Assembly (NCBI GenBank): GCA_905210875.1
Contig: CAJLYN010000011.1
Span: 1 to 20,285, forward strand
Length of the DNA: 20,285 nt
Direction of reading: 5' to 3'
Source of the DNA: an uncultured Bacteroides sp.
GTDB taxonomy: Bacteria; Bacteroidota; Bacteroidia; Bacteroidales; UBA11471
The position numbers and the translations under genes were made by a program. The notes beneath the pieces were generated by a model. That model did no database searches and was not told the origin of the DNA. It saw only the letters and a program-made list of their open reading frames with translations. Positions 14,607 to 20,285 of the stretch are shown piece by piece (position 1 is the stretch's first letter; the number at the start of each line of letters is the position of its first letter).

Positions 14607-17600
14607 TTAGGGATTATTCTTTTTTTGCAGTTTCTTGCGGGTGCGCACCACACCGTTCTTGGCGAAGATGGCATAGACTACCGGCACAATGAGCAAGGTA
14701 ATCAGAGTCGAGACCGAAAGTCCCCACGCTACCGTCATACCCATGGGCCGCCACATTTCCGAACCCTCACCGGTGCCTATGGCCATAGGTATCATACCGA
14801 TTACCGTAGTAAGGGTCGTCATAAGTACGGGTCTCAAACGAGAACGTCCTGCATGGATTACCGAGTAGGTAATGGAGTAACCCCGTTCACGATTAAGATT
14901 GGTATAGTCGATAAGCACGATACCGTTCTTGACCACGATACCGGCCAGCATCACCAGACCGATGAGCGCCATGACACTCAACGGGGTACCCGTAACGGCA
15001 AGTCCCAAAAAGACACCCGTTGCGGCAAACGGCAACGACAGCATGATGATAAAGGGATAGGTGAGCGACTCAAACTGTGCGGCCAGTACAATGAATACAA
15101 GCATGATAATCATAACGGCCAAGATGAGCAGGTCGCTGAATATGTCCTGCTGGTCTTCGAGCGAACCGGCCAGCGAGACAGTTACATCGGAGGGTATATC
15201 AATCTGTGCGATTGCCTCTCTTACCTCGGATGCCAACGTACCCAACGCAGCATCGGGTGCCACATAACCGGTAACCGTTACGACACGTTCGCGATTCTTA
15301 CGTTCGATGGTAGGCGGAGTAAGACGCTCGACCACGGTACCCAGCTCCCTGATACGCACTCCGTTGCCGGCAGTGTTGTAGACAACGATGTTTTCAATGT
15401 CTTCTATCGACTGACGGAACTCGGGAGCATAACGCACCGTAATGTCATACTCCTCTCCGTCTTCACGGTAATAAGAGGCTGTCGTTCCGTTGATGCGGCT
15501 GCGCAGATAAGAGGAGGCCATGGCAACGTTCATGCCGTGGAGTGCAAGTTTTTCACGGTCGAAGTCGACATGATACTCGGGTATGTAGTCTTCGCGGCTG
15601 ATGCTGGTACCCGAGCAACTCTTCATCTTGTCCATCACCTGCTGTACCTCGCGGGCTATACGGTCGGTGGTCATAAAGTCATATCCGTATATCTCGACAT
15701 CGACCGAGGCTTGCGAGGCCATACCTCCGGTTCCACCACCGGCAAGTACCTCAAAGGTCTTCACTTCCACATATTTACGCAGGTCTTGACGCATCGATTC
15801 ACAGATTTCGAGCAGGCCTCGTTTACGTTCTCCAACGCTTAACAAGTCTATGTTCATGGAGATGATGTGGGTACCGTTCTCCTGTATCGAACCATAGGTA
15901 TTGTCGGTATCGGCCTGTCCCACGGTGAAGCTTATTGTTTTGATTTCGGGATACTTCTCCTGAAACTCCCGGGTGATGCGCAATGCCACGTCGCGCGATA
16001 TTTCGGTGCGGGTACCTATGGGCATCTCCACATTCACGGCCACACGGGCATTATCCTGCGTAGGGAAAAACTCAGTGGGCACAACTCTGGTCAGCATCAT
16101 ACTCCCGATAAAGACCAATATAGCGGCTACCACAACCACCGTGCGATGGCCCACCGCCCAAGTGAGCAGGCGGGCATACCCGCGATCGAGCGCATCAAGA
16201 GCTTTCTCAATAGGGGTAAATATCAATGCATATATACGGCCTTTCTTGGGGTTCTGCCGCAACCACTGTGAACAGAGCATGGGGGTAAGCGACAGGGCTG
16301 CCACGGTAGAGATAATCATGATGATGCTGACAATCCAGCCCAACTGACGGAACAGGATTCCGGCCATACCGGTAATGAGGGTCAAGGGGAGGAACACAGC
16401 CAGCATGGTGAGGGTCGAAGCGATAACCGAGATGGCCACCTCGTTGGTACCATGTATGGCCGCCTGCTTGGGAGCACTGCCTCGCTCAATGTGATTGGTA
16501 ACGTTTTCGAGCACCACGATGGCATCGTCGACCACCATACCGATGGCGATACTCAACGAGCTGAGCGATATGATGTTCAACGTATTGCCCGACACCAGCA
16601 GATAACAGAACGAGGCAATGAGCGAGATGGGTATGGTAATGATGATAATGAACGTGGCGCGCCAGCGTCCCAGGAAGAAGAGCACCACGAGCATCACAAT
16701 GACGAAGGTTACCAGAACGGTCTCTACCAGACTGCTTATGGTGTTCTCGATGTTGGTCGACGTATTGATGATGATACCGAGTTTCACATCGGAAGGAAGA
16801 GACGACTGTATAACAGACAATTTCCGGAGCACTTCGTTGGCAATGTTTACCGAGTTGGCTCCCGACTGTTTCTGAATGACAATCATTCCGCCTTTCTTTC
16901 CGTTGTTGTAGGCCTCCTGCTCACGTTCTTTTACCGAATCGACCACACGAGCCACATCGCGCAAATATATCGAGCTGCCGTTATAGGTACCGACAACAAT
17001 GTCGTTGAGCTGCTTGGGGTCGGAAAATTCACCCTGAACACGCAACGAATAAGTATTCGAACCGATATCAAAACTTCCGCCTGGGGTATTCAGGTTTTCA
17101 TTGGCGATAATCGCCGAAATGGTCTCGACCGAGAGGTTGTAGGCTTCGAGCTTGGCCGGGTCACAATAGACCTGGATTTCGCGCTCGGGTGCTCCCGAGA
17201 TGGAGACAGCACCTACCCCCGAGATACGTTTCAGGGGGTTGGCCACCTTGTCGTCGAGTATCTTGTAGAGACCGGGCATACTCTCTTCGGCGGTTACGGA
17301 GAGTATCACGATAGGTATATCTTCGGTACCGAACTTGAAGAGCACAGGCGTTCCCGCATTGTCGGGGAGTGTGGAACGTATCATATCGATCTTGTCGCGC
17401 ACATCATTGGTGGCCACATCGATATCAGTTCCATACTCAAATTCGAGCGTTACAATCGAGAGATTCTCTTTCGACTGAGAAGATATGTCTTTAAGGTCGC
17501 TCACGGTATTGAGCGTATTCTCCATAATCTTGGTCACATTAGTCTCAATATCGGAGGCACTGGCACCTGGATATGAGGTAAGGACCATAATCGTGTTGGT

Positions 17601-17723
17601 CTCGATGTTAGGCAACAAGTCTATGGAGAGACGCGTCAACGAGAAAAGCCCGACCACAACGACAGCCACAAAACAGAGGGCTGTCGTAATCGGCTTTTTG
17701 ACGGCAGTGGAGTAGAGACTCAT
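14607..17723 (-). CDS. RND efflux pump, inner-membrane transporter (HAE1/AcrB type)
   Basis: A 1038-residue proton-driven pump with the duplicated RND layout: first helix at 12-29, large periplasmic loop to about 330, helices to about 550, second periplasmic loop to about 860, and the last helices to 1022. The proton-relay residues are D399 and D400 (VVDDAIVVLENV), K932 (VVKNGIVLIDY), R962 and T969, which correspond to AcrB D407, D408, K940, R971 and T978. The double aspartate points to a drug/hydrophobe pump rather than a heavy-metal pump. 'EFFPTQD' at 551-557 opens the second porter half as usual. The gene lies between the membrane fusion gene (37-base gap) and the PII-like gene (14-base gap). 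The actual substrates cannot be told from sequence. Confidence 0.95.
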   Translation of the reverse strand: MSLYSTAVKKPITTALCFVAVVVVGLFSLTRLSIDLLPNIETNTIMVLTSYPGASASDIETNVTKIMENTLNTVSDLKDISSQSKENLSIVTLEFEYGTDIDVATNDVRDKIDMIRSTLPDNAGTPVLFKFGTEDIPIVILSVTAEESMPGLYKILDDKVANPLKRISGVGAVSISGAPEREIQVYCDPAKLEAYNLSVETISAIIANENLNTPGGSFDIGSNTYSLRVQGEFSDPKQLNDIVVGTYNGSSIYLRDVARVVDSVKEREQEAYNNGKKGGMIVIQKQSGANSVNIANEVLRKLSVIQSSLPSDVKLGIIINTSTNIENTISSLVETVLVTFVIVMLVVLFFLGRWRATFIIIITIPISLIASFCYLLVSGNTLNIISLSSLSIAIGMVVDDAIVVLENVTNHIERGSAPKQAAIHGTNEVAISVIASTLTMLAVFLPLTLITGMAGILFRQLGWIVSIIMIISTVAALSLTPMLCSQWLRQNPKKGRIYALIFTPIEKALDALDRGYARLLTWAVGHRTVVVVAAILVFIGSMMLTRVVPTEFFPTQDNARVAVNVEMPIGTRTEISRDVALRITREFQEKYPEIKTISFTVGQADTDNTYGSIQENGTHIISMNIDLLSVGERKRGLLEICESMRQDLRKYVEVKTFEVLAGGGTGGMASQASVDVEIYGYDFMTTDRIAREVQQVMDKMKSCSGTSISREDYIPEYHVDFDREKLALHGMNVAMASSYLRSRINGTTASYYREDGEEYDITVRYAPEFRQSIEDIENIVVYNTAGNGVRIRELGTVVERLTPPTIERKNRERVVTVTGYVAPDAALGTLASEVREAIAQIDIPSDVTVSLAGSLEDQQDIFSDLLILAVMIIMLVFIVLAAQFESLTYPFIIMLSLPFAATGVFLGLAVTGTPLSVMALIGLVMLAGIVVKNGIVLIDYTNLNRERGYSITYSVIHAGRSRLRPVLMTTLTTVIGMIPMAIGTGEGSEMWRPMGMTVAWGLSVSTLITLLIVPVVYAIFAKNGVVRTRKKLQKKNNP

Positions 17724-17760
17724 ATCGTAATTCTTTTTACAGTATAATACAGGAGTTCAC

Positions 17761-18774
17761 TTATTCGACCACGGTTACTTCGGCGCCGTCATACAAGCGA
17801 GACTGACCGGCCACGACTACCCGGGCACCGTCGGGCACACCCGACAAGACCTCATATCGGGTATCGGTGCGACGGCCCAATTCAACCTTGACAAAATCGA
17901 CTTTACCATCGTTGTAGACATAGACATAACGGTCGCCCGAGCCAGTCTGCTTCACCACGGCCAGGTCGGGCAGTACCACCCGACGCTCAGTTCCAAAATC
18001 AATGGTTACCCGGGCAAACATACCGGGACGCACCCGCATATCCTTGTTGTCGAGGGTTATCTCCACGGGGAAGGTGCGAGTGGCGGCATCGATGGTGGGA
18101 TAGATGAGACTCACCTTTCCGGTAAAGGTCTCGTCTTTATACACATCGAGATGAATTTTCACGGGCATACCCTCTTTCACTTGGGTATAAAAGCCTTCGG
18201 AAACGTGTATCATGAGCTTTACCGGCACAATCTTCTGCACGGTGAGAAGGGGCTTCCCGGCTGAATACATATCACCATTGTCGTAATTGCGCGCTGTCAC
18301 GATGCCGTCGATGGGACTGATGAGTTGGGTATTCTCTTTCAAATTCTCATATGACGTGCGGGCCACATCGAGCTGTACCTGCTGAGCGTCGAGAAGCTGC
18401 TTGGAGGTACCGCCCACTTCGTAGAGTGCCAACTGACGGTCGTATTCGAGCTGGATATTGTCGAGTTGGGTTTTGGACTGTATGAGGCTGGAACGGTCCA
18501 TCTCGGCCAGGAGCTGGCCTGCATGTACACGATCGCCTACCTCAACAAGAATCTTGTCGATACGCAACACCACCGAGGGAGAGATATTATTGACTACGTC
18601 GGCATCGACCGTCGCCGTAAACTCCTGGGTCTGTGCGACCGGTTGCACATTGACGGTTTCGAGACGCACCTGGGGCTTCTCCTCGACCACGGCCGTCTGT
18701 TTCTTCTGTTCGGAACAAGAGGCCATGACCGCAAGCAGTGCCATCGCCCAAATTGTGTTTTTATAACGTTTCAT
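17761..18774 (-). CDS. RND efflux membrane fusion protein (periplasmic adaptor lipoprotein)
   Basis: A 337-residue adaptor linking the pump to the outer membrane channel. Residues 1-20 are a lipoprotein signal ending in VMASC, so Cys20 should be lipidated. A beta segment 'VNNISPSVVLRIDKILVEVGDRVHAGQLLAEMD' (split) gives the lipoyl half; a coiled-coil hairpin covers about 95-150, and the second lipoyl half includes 'LISPIDGIVTARNYDNGDMYSAG'. The beta-barrel domain includes 'GMPVKIHLDV' and 'FTGKVSLIYPTIDAATRTFPVEI', and a membrane-proximal part closes the protein. This is the full HlyD/AcrA order. It is 32 bases after the TolC-like gene and 37 before the pump. The length is slightly short for the family but nothing is missing. 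Confidence 0.94.
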   Translation of the reverse strand: MKRYKNTIWAMALLAVMASCSEQKKQTAVVEEKPQVRLETVNVQPVAQTQEFTATVDADVVNNISPSVVLRIDKILVEVGDRVHAGQLLAEMDRSSLIQSKTQLDNIQLEYDRQLALYEVGGTSKQLLDAQQVQLDVARTSYENLKENTQLISPIDGIVTARNYDNGDMYSAGKPLLTVQKIVPVKLMIHVSEGFYTQVKEGMPVKIHLDVYKDETFTGKVSLIYPTIDAATRTFPVEITLDNKDMRVRPGMFARVTIDFGTERRVVLPDLAVVKQTGSGDRYVYVYNDGKVDFVKVELGRRTDTRYEVLSGVPDGARVVVAGQSRLYDGAEVTVVE

Positions 18775-18806
18775 ATATGGTTTGATATTTTTCGTGAAAA
18801 GATTTC

Positions 18807-20168
18807 CTATTTTGCCTCATCAAGTTTATACCGGTCAAAGTCGACATTGCCCGAAATCTGTTCGAGATCACACTGAGCCGTAAGATAGTCGTGTATGGAC
18901 TGGTAATAAGAAAGACGCGACGAAGCTAATGCCAGATTGGCATCGTCGAGCTCGATAATCGTAGCCGACCCTACCTCAAATTTTTTCTGCATGATCTGGT
19001 AAGCTTTCTCGGCTTGACGCACACCCTCCTTGCTCGATGCCACCTGCTTTATCGAGGCGCGTATGTTGTCCATGGCCGCGGTAAGTTGCATGCGCAGGTT
19101 GCGTTCAAGGTCGGTACGCTGATACTGCATTTCGTTATAAGCCACCCTCGCCTGTTTACCTTTGTAATAACGGGTACCCCCGGTGAGAATGGGGATAGAC
19201 AGAGATATTCCCACATAGGAATAGGGCGTCCAGCGGAAATCATCAAACATACCGCCGTTGCTCATCGACGACCAGGTATAGGAGCCGACAAAGGCCAATG
19301 TTGGAGCCCATGACATTTGTTGTGTCTTCCAGGCTTGTTTCAAATAAGCGGCCTGCAAATCGATCTGTCGCAAACTGGTATTCTGAGCAAGCGATGTATC
19401 GGGTTGCAACACATCGGTATACATCGACTCTTCGTAATCGGACAATTGGGTGGTCAACCCTATACGCAATTCGGCATCAAGCCCCAGCAACACCTTCAAA
19501 TTGAGACGGGCCAGCCGCAAGGCATTCTCGGCCTGCAACAGCGAGGGTTCGAGGTTACGGACGGCTACCTCGGCACGCAGCACATCATATTCCGAAGCCG
19601 TTCCCTGCTCATACATATGCCGGTAAGTCTCAGCATTGATACGGGCATTTTCGTAGCTGGTGAGCAACACATCGTAGGAGTCGTCGGCCATGAGTATGGC
19701 ATAGTAGGCCTTCTTCACCTGACTCACCATGGAGAGACGCGACGAACGGGCACTCTCGACCGACTGTTCAAGTTGCACGGCCGACAGTTTCACACTTTTC
19801 CAAAGAGCTGGGGCAATGAGCGGCAACGACAACGTGAAACCGGTCGACCAAGAGTTGTCGAGGCCTACTTCCAGACCCTCGTCCATACCGGGAATGTCCA
19901 TATACATCACCTGCTTTTTCAACGTCCGGGAATAAGAGCCCGAATAGTCGATTGTAGGGAACAACCCTCCGATGGCCTCCCGGCGGGCATAGTCGGTGCG
20001 TTTTATCTCCATATCGGAGACGATAACCGTCGGGTTCTCACTGAGAGCTATGGCCACAGCCTCGTCAAGCGAAAGCGTTATCGAGTCGGTCGTAGCCGCT
20101 GTTACGCTTCGTCCGAGAGAGACAAACACTATTATCAGAAACAGCGCCCAACAATTTTTTTTCTTCAT
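18807..20168 (-). CDS. TolC-family outer membrane efflux protein
   Basis: A 453-residue outer membrane channel subunit. The signal peptide covers residues 1-24 (KKKNCWALFLIIVFVSLG, cleavage near VTA). Two repeated OEP domains follow: the first starts 'LSLDEAVAIALSENPTVIV' (32-50), and the second contains 'SWAPTLAFVGSYTWSS' and 'YSYVGISLSIPILTGG', with helical stretches 'AYNEMQYQRTDLERNLRMQL' and 'KAYQIMQKKFEVGSATIIEL'. The trimer should form the outer channel for the pump encoded downstream. There is no lipobox, unlike the OprM branch. It is the first gene of the operon; the 117 bases upstream to the window edge hold an inverted repeat but no recognisable -7 element. Confidence 0.93.
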   Translation of the reverse strand: MKKKNCWALFLIIVFVSLGRSVTAATTDSITLSLDEAVAIALSENPTVIVSDMEIKRTDYARREAIGGLFPTIDYSGSYSRTLKKQVMYMDIPGMDEGLEVGLDNSWSTGFTLSLPLIAPALWKSVKLSAVQLEQSVESARSSRLSMVSQVKKAYYAILMADDSYDVLLTSYENARINAETYRHMYEQGTASEYDVLRAEVAVRNLEPSLLQAENALRLARLNLKVLLGLDAELRIGLTTQLSDYEESMYTDVLQPDTSLAQNTSLRQIDLQAAYLKQAWKTQQMSWAPTLAFVGSYTWSSMSNGGMFDDFRWTPYSYVGISLSIPILTGGTRYYKGKQARVAYNEMQYQRTDLERNLRMQLTAAMDNIRASIKQVASSKEGVRQAEKAYQIMQKKFEVGSATIIELDDANLALASSRLSYYQSIHDYLTAQCDLEQISGNVDFDRYKLDEAK

Positions 20169-20232
20169 TTTGGTTTTTAGGTTTGGTTATTTAATACCGC
20201 ATCAGAAAATGACAACGGATAATATCTCAAAC

Positions 20233-20253
20233 GATTTGTTCCGGAAACAAATC
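20233..20253. promoter_or_regulatory. Inverted repeat upstream of the efflux operon (candidate operator)
   Basis: GATTTGTT (20233-20240) and AACAAATC (20246-20253) form a perfect 8-base dyad with a CCGGA centre, 65 bases upstream of the TolC-family start. The size and spacing fit a site for a dimeric repressor such as a TetR-type regulator. A TTTG on the minus strand (20231-20228) next to it could be a -33 element, but no matching -7 was found. No regulator gene is in the window; it may lie to the right. Confidence 0.45.
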
Positions 20254-20285
20254 CGCTAGTAATCGACAATTTAAAAAGTCGGTAT

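Noticed and set aside
14583..15842. 419-codon plus-strand open frame opposite the RND pump gene
   Set aside because: The minus strand encodes an unmistakable pump. The plus frame is His/Arg/Gly-rich with no domain, a by-product of codon bias. The same applies to the frame at 16452-17576.

Overview
The window looks like chromosomal core sequence from a Bacteroidota member, most likely of the order Bacteroidales. Three things point there: a complete MoxR/Bat (aerotolerance) operon, a Rho factor with a very long disordered insertion, and several upstream regions carrying the Bacteroidetes -7 promoter element TAnnTTTG. The base composition is balanced (around 50% GC by eye). I cannot place it to genus; a Barnesiella- or Muribaculaceae-like genome would fit but is a guess. 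Only pheS and nth lie on the plus strand. No gene-free stretch exceeds about 215 bases. I saw no tRNA, rRNA, CRISPR array, insertion sequence or phage gene.

From right to left on the minus strand, 6305 to 1 is the Bat operon: promoter, moxR, a DUF58 protein, a membrane protein of unknown role, batA, batB, batC and the start of batD, which runs off the left edge. Gaps are short, and one junction is a 4-base stop/start overlap. Together the genes encode an AAA+ ATPase, three von Willebrand-A type proteins and periplasmic TPR/Ig-like partners, a presumed envelope chaperone or stress machine.

6361 to 8222 holds a two-gene operon of HU-fold proteins: a small HU-like protein, overlapped by 4 bases by a 507-residue protein that joins an HU-like domain, a long acidic linker, one membrane segment and a periplasmic LysM domain. 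A strong intrinsic terminator follows. 8289 to 10450 is rho, with a structured leader of about 150 bases that contains two stem-loops and a 10-codon upstream ORF.

10502 to 14186 is housekeeping: tilS and pheS diverge from a shared 118-base region with a -7 element for each. nth follows pheS, and ybaK converges on nth with a 55-base tail-to-tail overlap.

14239 to 20253 is a tripartite efflux operon transcribed leftward: a TolC-like outer membrane protein, a lipoprotein membrane fusion protein, an RND pump with drug-type proton-relay residues, and finally a small PII-like protein 14 bases after the pump, closed by a hairpin. A perfect 8-base inverted repeat upstream of the TolC gene is a candidate operator.

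Most of the window is ordinary for the group. The parts most worth a second look are the HU-membrane-LysM protein, the PII-like protein tied to the efflux pump and the rho leader. I did not find a clear previously undescribed multi-gene system.
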